Shown here: positions 40,198-49,107 of the stretch, one piece after another
How the letters are laid out: each line of letters begins with the position of its first letter
How positions within the stretch are numbered: the first letter of the stretch is position 1
DNA from: Tritrichomonas musculus
Taxonomy: Eukaryota > Parabasalia > Tritrichomonadida > Tritrichomonadidae
Reading direction: 5' to 3'
DNA: 64,000 nt
NCBI GenBank assembly: GCA_039105265.1
Contig: JAPFFF010000006.1
Location: 6,448,001 to 6,512,000, forward strand
Notes under the pieces: generated by a model
What the model was told of the DNA's origin: nothing
Seen by the model: the letters and a program-made list of their open reading frames with translations, nothing else
Database searches by the model: none
Program-made: the position numbers and the translations under genes

Positions 40198-41805
40198 TCA
40201 ACAATAAAAATAAATATTGCCTTTTGCATCTCCAACTGCCATTTTGTTGCTTTCATGTTTAATTTCAACTGTTGAGATTGGACTATCACTGATTTTCTTC
40301 TGAGACACTAATTGATGAGACAATAATGACCACGAATATACAACACCATTTTGACCTCCAATAACTATAGATTTGTCTTTCAATGACATTCTGTTTTTTG
40401 TTGAATTAATATTTGTACATGAAACATCGATTTTTTTTATCAAATTTAAGTTTCTTGTGTCAGTTAGACAAATTACTTTATTAATAGAAAGAGATGCTAT
40501 TGCATTATAGGTAGGCGATGCAATTACTTGAATAACTTTGCCTTTGTTGAACTTATATCCATTAGTTTGTTTTCCAGTTCTTGAATCCCATATAATAACC
40601 GAAGAATCAGAATGTCCTGATAAAAGTAGATTTTCACCTAGTGATGATGTAACATAATATGGATGACTTGATGATTTAAATTTTGAAGTAGGTTTAGTTT
40701 TATTTACATCAAAAATTTTTATAGTGTTACCTTTTCCACATAAAATATATTGACTATTTGAATTAAAGAATTCAGCATGATTAATCTTTTTTTTAATATG
40801 ATTATTTTCTAGAATTGGTGTCCATTTTTTTGTTCGATATACACGAATAGTTAAATCTGAGCAAGCTGCCAGAAAATTTTCATCATCAGGACTAAAATCT
40901 AGAGAAACAATTTCGCTGTCAAGATTTGATAACTTTGTAAATTGTTTGATTTGATCATGTGAATATTTATGAACAAGTATAACTCCATCATCTCCGCCAG
41001 TTGCAAAATAAGATTTATCATGAGAAAATTTAATAGATGTGATTGATTTTTCATGTATTTCATTAAGTGTTTTCTTGAGAGATATTCGATTGAGGTTAAA
41101 GTTTGATATAATGTCGTCATCAAAATCTTCATCATTTGTTGAATGAACAGTTGTATTGATGTCATCTGTGCTTATTGTATTTTCGCTAAAGCTTCCTTTA
41201 CGGGATGGAATTGGGGCTTCAAATACAGCAAGATCAACTGCTTCTAATACTATTTGATTGGGTGCATTTTCAAGTGTAGATTTCTTATTTTCAAGTATTT
41301 TAAGTTGTTTATCATGCTTTTCTTGCTTTTTATTAAGTTTTTGTAGTTTTTGTTTCTTTTTCTCAAGGATTTTTTGATTTGATTCGATATCTTCATGCTT
41401 TTCCAACTTTTTTAAGTAATGTTTTTCGTTTTTTAGCTCGCTCTCTTTATTTTTGAGGTCAAAAATTTGCTGCTTAGATAAATCTACCTGTTTTCTTATT
41501 TTTGATATATCGCTTGATAATAAATGATGTATCTCCATATTTTGGTTTAGTAATTGCTCCATTTTTATTATTTTTGAATGCAAACGATTTTCTTCGTCCA
41601 AATATTCTTTGATTTTTGGTGTTGCTTCTTGTTCAGCAACCATATTTAATTCTTCTTTCATTGATCCCAAATTGACTTGTAAATTTTGAATTTGATACAT
41701 TTTGTTAATAATTTCATTTGTTAATAATACTGCGCAGTTCCATTCGTTTGTATGCTGTTTTTGTCCTTTTTCTTTCAACAAATCGATGATTTCCTCTTTT
41801 TTCAT
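40198..41805 (-). CDS. ATG16-like protein (coiled coil plus WD40)
   Basis: 535 residues. Residues of about 20-190 are a Lys/Glu-rich coiled coil (ENRLHSKIIKMEQLLNQNME; LEKHEDIESNQKILEKKKQK). An acidic linker with Ser/Thr follows, and residues of about 245-535 are a seven-blade WD40 propeller. Blade wording such as ITSIKFSHDKSYFATGGDDG and LLLSGHSDSSVIIWDSRTGK is close to the ATG16L1 propeller (SGH-x-D-x-x-I-x-x-WD-x-R). ATG16 directs ATG8 lipid conjugation in autophagy. A different coiled-coil WD40 protein is the main alternative. A TCATA initiator-like motif lies about 15 nt before the ATG, as in trichomonad promoters. Confidence 0.72.
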   Translation of the reverse strand: MKKEEIIDLLKEKGQKQHTNEWNCAVLLTNEIINKMYQIQNLQVNLGSMKEELNMVAEQEATPKIKEYLDEENRLHSKIIKMEQLLNQNMEIHHLLSSDISKIRKQVDLSKQQIFDLKNKESELKNEKHYLKKLEKHEDIESNQKILEKKKQKLQKLNKKQEKHDKQLKILENKKSTLENAPNQIVLEAVDLAVFEAPIPSRKGSFSENTISTDDINTTVHSTNDEDFDDDIISNFNLNRISLKKTLNEIHEKSITSIKFSHDKSYFATGGDDGVILVHKYSHDQIKQFTKLSNLDSEIVSLDFSPDDENFLAACSDLTIRVYRTKKWTPILENNHIKKKINHAEFFNSNSQYILCGKGNTIKIFDVNKTKPTSKFKSSSHPYYVTSSLGENLLLSGHSDSSVIIWDSRTGKQTNGYKFNKGKVIQVIASPTYNAIASLSINKVICLTDTRNLNLIKKIDVSCTNINSTKNRMSLKDKSIVIGGQNGVVYSWSLLSHQLVSQKKISDSPISTVEIKHESNKMAVGDAKGNIYFYC

Positions 41806-42004
41806 AATAAGCTATGAAGTTAATCAAATAATAATTGGGATTGCACAAGAATTTATAAATTTTGAAATTTTTTTCTATATATATATATATATAAAAATAG
41901 CTTATAGTAAAAAGAATGTTTATATTAATTTCAAATAAAAAAGGTTTTACTTTTCAATTATAAACATAAAATAAAATCACAAAATATATATAAATATTAT
42001 GGTA

Positions 42005-45000
42005 TTAAATAAAAGCAGTAACATGCCTACAATTTGGTCCTTTAAGATGATTTGGCATGCATTTTTTGCATATTGGTTTGTTGCAAAACTGGCATAATTC
42101 ATGTGTTGGGTTTGTGCAAATAGCGCAAGCAGTAAAGATTGGACTTTCTCCATTGATCAAATTCCCATCATTATCATATTTTTCAATCATTCCGGTTGAA
42201 TCAAGAGTCAAATATTGTCTAATTGTACGTTGAACTATTATTTTTTCAATTGGATTTGTATGTAACGAGTTGAGCTCTTTGAGATTTATCTCTCCTGAAG
42301 CTAAATCAAAGTGAAGCATAAATAATTTTCCTTTCTTTGTTCCACAAAAGGCATTATGTGTTCTATTTATATGTGTAATAGCTGTTATTACGTCATCTTC
42401 AATTACTTTTTCACTAAGAATATTACCATTGACTCCAACAATTTCAATTTTGTTTGAAACAGCTACCCAAATATAATATCCTGATTCATTAAATGAAAGT
42501 GCAGTAATTAATGAATCAAAATCAATTAGTCGATGAACAGTTCCTGTGATAATTTCCCAGAGAGCAAGACGATTACTTGATGCACTAGCACATATCCAAT
42601 CATATCCTGAAATTGAAGATATTGGTCTGGATCCTATCGAAAATGTAGATATACATTTAGCTTGTACAGGATTTCCTCCTGAAAAAATGACTTTGTATGC
42701 TCTTGTTATTCCAAATGCAAAATCAATAACAAAGAAGACGCCATCAATTGATGCTGATATTGATCCTGCTAATCCATAAAGTGGATGAGTTCTACGAAAC
42801 AATACTTTATCAGTTAAATTGTTTACAAATGTCAATCTAGAAAGTCTTCTTGAGATCGAAATTACTGTTGTTTTTTGTCTTTCAAGAAGATTTTTCATCT
42901 GTGGAACTGCTTGTTTCGGGTTTTGATTTTGATTTTGATTTTGGGCTTGGGTTTGATTTGTCTTTTTAGGTGATTCATCAAAATCATTTTTGTTATTCAT
43001 CATGCGAGGATCTAATGATAATGAACGTGATAATTTAAAATCGAAATGTGAACGCGCCCATTTCATTAGTTCATTGTTATTATTTGGATCTTCAAGAGAT
43101 GTTCTGAGAATAGCTGAAAGATGGCGAGGTGTTCTGGCAAGATTAGAAATGTTGGCATCTCCAATACCAAAGTGGTTAATATCAGTAAGCAACTCAGGTA
43201 GTGTGAGTAGATTTGCTGGAAGATTTTGGCATTTTGATATATCTAGTTGGCATTTATCTTCTGCAAAATAATGAAAAGGTAGAATTCTGGATAAAAGAGA
43301 AGAAACAGTTTTGCCATCATAAAATTCTTTTTTATCAATTGAGTCTTTTAGGTTTGTTATTTGTGGAATGAATGGGAAATTTTCAAGATCAACGAAACTT
43401 CTCTTTGATAGCGAATTAATTGCATAAATGAATTGAGCTGCTGAAATTTTCTTATTTTTCCACATCGTAAAGGCCTGAGTAGTTGTTTTTGCTTGAGTAA
43501 GATAATTTTCTAGTGGATATGAATCGATAGCAATCTTATTAATTTTATCGAGATAAGGAGCTACTTGCTTACATAAAGCAGGTGTGAGTTCTAAAATGAA
43601 ATGTCCGGAATTAAAAGTCCAAAAAGCAAGTTTTGTTTGAGAGTAATTAAGAGTAAAAAGAACTGAATAAAATGGAACAATTGTAACAACATGTGAACAA
43701 AAAAGTGATGTTTTCCCGAAATGGCCAAGAATAACTGATTCAATGAAAATATGCTTTTCCTTTGGATCAATTAAATCATCGTCAACGAATTGAATATCAT
43801 TTCGATTTATCTTTGCGTTCATCAATATAACAATAGTTTGTGAAAACCAAAATGAAACAGCTTGAATTTGGCTTGTGTAACGGCAAAAGTTGCATTCAGC
43901 AACTGATATAGGATTTCCCAATTTTGCGAATTTTTCATAAAAAAGGCTTAAAAGAGTTCTTTTGCATTTCAATGGTTTTTCTACGTTAAAATTATTATTA
44001 AATAAATCAACAATTGGTGATTTTGTGAAATCGCCCTCAAAATATGGAAAAGGAGAAGGCGCAAGTATTTTAGGAGTATAAAAAGGTTCACATCTAGGAG
44101 AAAGATGAAAACATTTTGGATTGAAATTTGATTGGGATTGTCTCATTAATTGCTGCAAAAAAACGAAATTCGACCATTTATATTTTTCAATGAAAATTGG
44201 GAAAGAAGAGTCGATAAACAAGAAAGAATCATTTAAAAGAGAACGAACCAAAAAGTGTTTGCAATTGGCGATATAAGTTTTTTTGGTAAATTCAAACGAA
44301 GCTTCAGATATCGTTTTTAATGATGAATTTGGTATATCCTTATTTACTTCAGGTTCATTTCCAGTGTTTGAAACTTGTTGCTCCCATTCAGATTGATAAC
44401 CATTAATAATATCATCAGTAAGCTGAGGAGGTTCCTCTTCGTCTGTCTCTTTTTTCTCTTCTTGATATTGAAGCCGATAAAGAAGGAAAATTATTTCAAA
44501 TAAGCCATCTAAATCTTTAAATGCAATTGAAAATCCATAAATCCATGATTTGAGCATTTTTGTCTGCAAAGCCATTTGTGAAAATATATGTATGTTGCGT
44601 TTAATAACTTTAAATAGGTGAATATAATCTTCATTTGGTACTTTTGAAAAGATTTCAAAAAATATCTTCATAATAGTTAGCATATATTTAGCCAAGCCAT
44701 CTTTTCCAAATGACTGTAATGATTTATTACTAAGTATAAATAAATCATTATAAATTCTTGCAGAATCATCTGATAAATAATGTTTCTTTGAAAAAAATAA
44801 AGTTACAGAAAGAGCTAAACTAAGAAGTGGCAAATCGCATCTTTGAAGAATAACATGAATCAAATCCTTAACAAATGGTTGAGACTTTGAAGCATCATCA
44901 TAAGGGTACCAAATAAAAAGACTTAATGCCATTTGAATTGCATTTTGTCCTGAATTTAAAACAAGATCACTTAATAAATCAATTATTGATGATGGTAAAG

Positions 45001-48000
45001 CAATCTCATTATTCTCAGAGATTTCCTCATCATTATTTGTTAATGATATGAATTCTGATATTATTGAATAAAGAAGTAATTTAGATGATGGCACTTGAGG
45101 TGGATTTGGAAATGATTGTGCTGATTTCTGTCTCATTGAGATTAAATCTGTCCAAATTGGATCATCATTTTCACTCAAATTTGTTACACTTAATTGTGGA
45201 ATTTTTATTGGTGATTGAATTGTATTGAATGCAAAATTGGGATCAAAAATGGACTCATAATGAAGGATAATTGGAAAATACGTTAAAAATATATTTCCAC
45301 AATCTTGTTGTCCAATTATTTGTGGTATTAAAGGAGTAATGAATCCAATTGTTTTATCTAACAAAGTTTTGATTTTCTCGTTGTCAATTTTGTTCTTTAA
45401 TGAATGAATGATTAATGAACTTCCGCTCCAAATTAAATGTAAAAGAATTGGAATTAATGAAGGTCTTAGAATCATTTGATTAGTACAATCAGGATCTCCA
45501 GTGACTAGGAACATAGAATCATTCCAAATTGACGCAAAATTGCATAAAGATGCAACTTTGCATAAAAATGAAGAATCAAGTTGAATAAAATCAACAATGA
45601 AAGCTGCAAAAACAGTAATTAAATGGAATATTTGAACAGCAAGTTTGGGAGACGCCGTCACAAACATGTAACGAAGCTCATCAAATGGGAAATATGGTTT
45701 AAATACTTCATGATTTTTCTTATTAATTATATTTAATATGCATTCTAAAATGGTAAATTGTAATGGTGATTCTGGTCGAAATTTCATTTGTGTTGAATTC
45801 CAATCAGTAATTGATGCAGATTTAAGTAGATCTATAATTAATTTCAAAGTTTTCGGTACTTTCTTCCAATTAATGAATATTTTGTTTATAATTGTGGAAT
45901 TTGTTGGGTTCTTTTCAACAATTTTTGCAAGAAAAATATCTGCATCAGGAAAAGATTTCCAATTGATTGTTGGAAAAGAGTCGAAAAGCGTACAAATTAA
46001 AGCTTCATTATCAATCATATCCCATAGATCATTTCCATATATAATAGTTTGAAAGATTTTTTCTGATTTGTTTGGTGTAACTACTGTACTTAACGCCGAT
46101 TTAAGAAGATCAGCAGAAGGGAAAAATTTAGCATGCTTTATTGATTCTAAAAACTGCTTCCAGAATTTCTTATTGTAATTGTTCGTTAACTTATTGATAT
46201 TGCAAATTGCACGAAAAACTATATTATATGTTTCCCGATCATCTGTTTCTCGTAAATGGCGGAGCATGATTTTGAGATTATGATTAGATAAATTGTGAAG
46301 AGGGAAGCCCATATAAGGAACAGGAAAGCAATTCAAAGGAATCTTAACATTAGATAGAGCAAATGGAGTAACTAGAAGGCTCTCTTCCAATTCAATTGAA
46401 GGCTCAATGTATCCTGGTCCATTTTTATAAATCATCGAAAAATCTTTTGGCGAAATTGATGATAATCGAATGGCTGAACCCAAAAACATCATTGGGCTTC
46501 CAATTGCCGCGGAGAAACTAGCATTTGTAAATTCAGGAATTTTTGTCTTTAATTGAAAAGAAAAGGTATTTTCATTATTTAAAGTAATTTTAATTATTTG
46601 AGATATTAAGGATGATTCTAAACGAATAAAAACATGAGTCCATTGTGTTGGCGTTGCATCAACAACAATTGTTTGGCCGTTGCAAATAACAGTTAAAGAT
46701 GTGTTATTCAAGTAAAAGAATAAATTATCAGTATGAAATATGGGTACATCGACAAGAAGCTCCTCTGAAAAAATAAACCAGAATGATATTGTTGTAAAAT
46801 TGAAATCAATTATCATTTCTTCATTTCCATCATAAAATTGAAACATTGAAAAATGATCGTAAGAGAGGTCGCAAAATTGTTCAAACATTTTAGGATATTT
46901 CAAAGCCCTTTCGACATTTTCTGCATGCATGAATCTATTGGCAACGCAGGGGAGAAGAGGAACTTTTTCAAAGTCTTCGAAATTAGATAAACAAAACTTA
47001 CCAATCACCCATGCATTGTAAGGGCTGCATCGTTCTGGGCAGTCAAGAAGATGAAAAAGTGATGAAACTCTAATTGGTCGATGTGGATAAACGTCGCTTT
47101 CTTTCCATCCATATACAATTCGGTCAATTTGATTTTTATCGAGTGAAAAGATTGGATGAGATTTATCAAATGAGTCAATTAAATTGTTAAGTTCTCGATA
47201 AGGTTTTTGAACGACCAGAGATGCAAATAAATTTGATAAGACGTCAATTGTGATTAAGCTTTTATCAAATAAATCAGAAATCCATTTATGAAGATTAAGA
47301 TGAATGAAGTTATCTGTTAATTCAACTGATTTTGGAAACGACACTGCAAAAATCATAACTAAATAATATTTTCCAGTACTCTCGATTTCTTTCATTAATT
47401 TGATACTGTTATTTCGTGTTGGTGCAATAATAAGAAAAGCTGAACAAAGAGATATAAACATTTCTACTTTTTCAAAATATTGATGTAATATTAAAATAGA
47501 ATTGAAAACTTGCGGACGAATTTCGAAATTTTGATTATATGCAAATATATCTAATGTTAGTTGAGCAAATGTTGGTGCTTTTGTGAAAAATTCAGCTAAT
47601 TGTGAACTCTTTGGATTTAAAACAAAAAGTTGTAAGAAATTTAATGAATCTAAGTTTTTCAATGAAACTAATCGTTTTGCGAATAGATTATCAATCAAAT
47701 TAAAGCATTTCAAATAAGTGCCAGCTTCAATGCAATCTTTATCACGATCTAAAAGCTTAAAAAAATGTGGTAAAATGAATGGAAAGTCATCTGGAATCTT
47801 TTTGTAAGCTGTTGTTGTTAGCATTAATGCACTTTTTAAATTAATTTTAGTGCTTTCAAACCACTTTTTAATGGGAACTACAGAATTTATTTTGTCAAAT
47901 AAGGAAGAATCTGTTTGTATTAATGTAAATATCATTTCAAATAGGAAATTTTGCTCTTCTGGATTATTCAGGAAATATTGGTATGTATAATTTAAGTTCT

Positions 48001-48850
48001 TGGAGTTAGGAGGTTGGCTTTTGTCATCATTATTTGTCATAATAAGCATCGAGTAAAAGTATGGACGATTTTCTGTTGTTATGATTAGTTCCAAAGATTT
48101 TAGCCCATTATTATCGTGGACAAAAGTTGAAAAATTCTTCACGATTTTAGAAATGCGTTGGTAAAAAGTACAAAACAAAAGAGCTACTTGTGGCTTCATT
48201 AGTTCTTGAAGTGAAGAATCATTCATTATCGAAATGATTGATTTCATTGATTTTCGAGGATTAATTGTTTCATAAAAACGATTATCAACTTGATTCGAAA
48301 TTAGAAGTTGAAGATACTGTGAAACAATAATTGACTGATTTTTACAAAAATATTCAGGAATACATTTTTCAAAAAATGAAGAGCTACCAAGATCGCCTGC
48401 AATATCACGCTTTGAAAAAATTGATTCAAATAATAATGTAGATTGAGGAATCATAATGTTAAATTTGTATAAGCATTTAAGGTAAGAATAAAAAAAATTC
48501 AATAGATAATCTTCCAATTTTGAAAAATGAAAATGATCCATTGCTTGAATTAGAGTTTCAATGCATTTTGTAAAAATCTGATAGCTCTCATGAAATTTTG
48601 CTCCTTCCTTCATTAATTCAATAGAAACTTTGGGTGCTAATTTAATCGCTAATTCACTTTTAAGAATGCTTAAATAAAACACGCAAAAATCAATGAAATA
48701 TTCACCTTTTTGTTTGTTGGCATTTTCAATTTTGAGATAAGCTTTCCATTTTTCATTAAGAGTCACATAGTCTGTAGTTGTACATAAAATTTTGGTGTTT
48801 GGATCATCAGGCTTAATAAAGGAAAATTCTTGAGTCTTTTTATTTCTCAT
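42005..48850 (-). CDS. BEACH-domain protein with ConA-like, PH-like, WD40 and C-terminal zinc finger
   Basis: 2281 residues, no signal peptide. Residues 1-640 are helical repeats (armadillo-like). About 660-800 is a concanavalin-like beta domain (TTISFWFIFSEELL; PTQWTHVFIRLE). About 1700-1790 looks PH-like and about 1800-1950 is a divergent BEACH domain (W-x-N-x-KISAAQFIYAINSLSKRSF then FPFIPQI; LPELLTDINHFGIGD). A Gln/Asn linker and WD40 blades follow (about 2020-2235). The last 40 residues hold paired Cys motifs CAIC, CQFC, CKKC and C-x-H, a FYVE/treble-clef-like zinc finger. Order and zinc tail resemble WDFY3/ALFY. Such proteins scaffold membrane traffic or selective autophagy. Confidence 0.85.
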   Translation of the reverse strand: MRNKKTQEFSFIKPDDPNTKILCTTTDYVTLNEKWKAYLKIENANKQKGEYFIDFCVFYLSILKSELAIKLAPKVSIELMKEGAKFHESYQIFTKCIETLIQAMDHFHFSKLEDYLLNFFYSYLKCLYKFNIMIPQSTLLFESIFSKRDIAGDLGSSSFFEKCIPEYFCKNQSIIVSQYLQLLISNQVDNRFYETINPRKSMKSIISIMNDSSLQELMKPQVALLFCTFYQRISKIVKNFSTFVHDNNGLKSLELIITTENRPYFYSMLIMTNNDDKSQPPNSKNLNYTYQYFLNNPEEQNFLFEMIFTLIQTDSSLFDKINSVVPIKKWFESTKINLKSALMLTTTAYKKIPDDFPFILPHFFKLLDRDKDCIEAGTYLKCFNLIDNLFAKRLVSLKNLDSLNFLQLFVLNPKSSQLAEFFTKAPTFAQLTLDIFAYNQNFEIRPQVFNSILILHQYFEKVEMFISLCSAFLIIAPTRNNSIKLMKEIESTGKYYLVMIFAVSFPKSVELTDNFIHLNLHKWISDLFDKSLITIDVLSNLFASLVVQKPYRELNNLIDSFDKSHPIFSLDKNQIDRIVYGWKESDVYPHRPIRVSSLFHLLDCPERCSPYNAWVIGKFCLSNFEDFEKVPLLPCVANRFMHAENVERALKYPKMFEQFCDLSYDHFSMFQFYDGNEEMIIDFNFTTISFWFIFSEELLVDVPIFHTDNLFFYLNNTSLTVICNGQTIVVDATPTQWTHVFIRLESSLISQIIKITLNNENTFSFQLKTKIPEFTNASFSAAIGSPMMFLGSAIRLSSISPKDFSMIYKNGPGYIEPSIELEESLLVTPFALSNVKIPLNCFPVPYMGFPLHNLSNHNLKIMLRHLRETDDRETYNIVFRAICNINKLTNNYNKKFWKQFLESIKHAKFFPSADLLKSALSTVVTPNKSEKIFQTIIYGNDLWDMIDNEALICTLFDSFPTINWKSFPDADIFLAKIVEKNPTNSTIINKIFINWKKVPKTLKLIIDLLKSASITDWNSTQMKFRPESPLQFTILECILNIINKKNHEVFKPYFPFDELRYMFVTASPKLAVQIFHLITVFAAFIVDFIQLDSSFLCKVASLCNFASIWNDSMFLVTGDPDCTNQMILRPSLIPILLHLIWSGSSLIIHSLKNKIDNEKIKTLLDKTIGFITPLIPQIIGQQDCGNIFLTYFPIILHYESIFDPNFAFNTIQSPIKIPQLSVTNLSENDDPIWTDLISMRQKSAQSFPNPPQVPSSKLLLYSIISEFISLTNNDEEISENNEIALPSSIIDLLSDLVLNSGQNAIQMALSLFIWYPYDDASKSQPFVKDLIHVILQRCDLPLLSLALSVTLFFSKKHYLSDDSARIYNDLFILSNKSLQSFGKDGLAKYMLTIMKIFFEIFSKVPNEDYIHLFKVIKRNIHIFSQMALQTKMLKSWIYGFSIAFKDLDGLFEIIFLLYRLQYQEEKKETDEEEPPQLTDDIINGYQSEWEQQVSNTGNEPEVNKDIPNSSLKTISEASFEFTKKTYIANCKHFLVRSLLNDSFLFIDSSFPIFIEKYKWSNFVFLQQLMRQSQSNFNPKCFHLSPRCEPFYTPKILAPSPFPYFEGDFTKSPIVDLFNNNFNVEKPLKCKRTLLSLFYEKFAKLGNPISVAECNFCRYTSQIQAVSFWFSQTIVILMNAKINRNDIQFVDDDLIDPKEKHIFIESVILGHFGKTSLFCSHVVTIVPFYSVLFTLNYSQTKLAFWTFNSGHFILELTPALCKQVAPYLDKINKIAIDSYPLENYLTQAKTTTQAFTMWKNKKISAAQFIYAINSLSKRSFVDLENFPFIPQITNLKDSIDKKEFYDGKTVSSLLSRILPFHYFAEDKCQLDISKCQNLPANLLTLPELLTDINHFGIGDANISNLARTPRHLSAILRTSLEDPNNNNELMKWARSHFDFKLSRSLSLDPRMMNNKNDFDESPKKTNQTQAQNQNQNQNPKQAVPQMKNLLERQKTTVISISRRLSRLTFVNNLTDKVLFRRTHPLYGLAGSISASIDGVFFVIDFAFGITRAYKVIFSGGNPVQAKCISTFSIGSRPISSISGYDWICASASSNRLALWEIITGTVHRLIDFDSLITALSFNESGYYIWVAVSNKIEIVGVNGNILSEKVIEDDVITAITHINRTHNAFCGTKKGKLFMLHFDLASGEINLKELNSLHTNPIEKIIVQRTIRQYLTLDSTGMIEKYDNDGNLINGESPIFTACAICTNPTHELCQFCNKPICKKCMPNHLKGPNCRHVTAFI

Positions 48851-49107
48851 TTCATTAAATTCTTTTGAAATAATTGAATTGAATAATCTATTTAAAAATT
48901 TTAACCATTCAATTTATAAAAATTATATCTCCATAAATTTACAAATAAATACTCTAAAAATAATAATAAAAAATTAATAAGTTTAAAAATGATAAATGAT
49001 AATTTATTAGAAACAAAAAAAAAAAAAATAGTCCAAAGTTTTCAAGACTAAGGAGAATTTCTGTAATAAATTTTACGATCTGTATCCTTTCTGATCGCAA
49101 AAAATAT
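48851..49107. other. intergenic, no gene seen
   Basis: An AT-rich 257-bp gap between the BEACH gene start and the kinase gene stop. It holds TCAATTA-type initiator-like phrases a few tens of bases upstream of the BEACH ATG and a poly-A run near 49016-49028. Confidence 0.5.
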
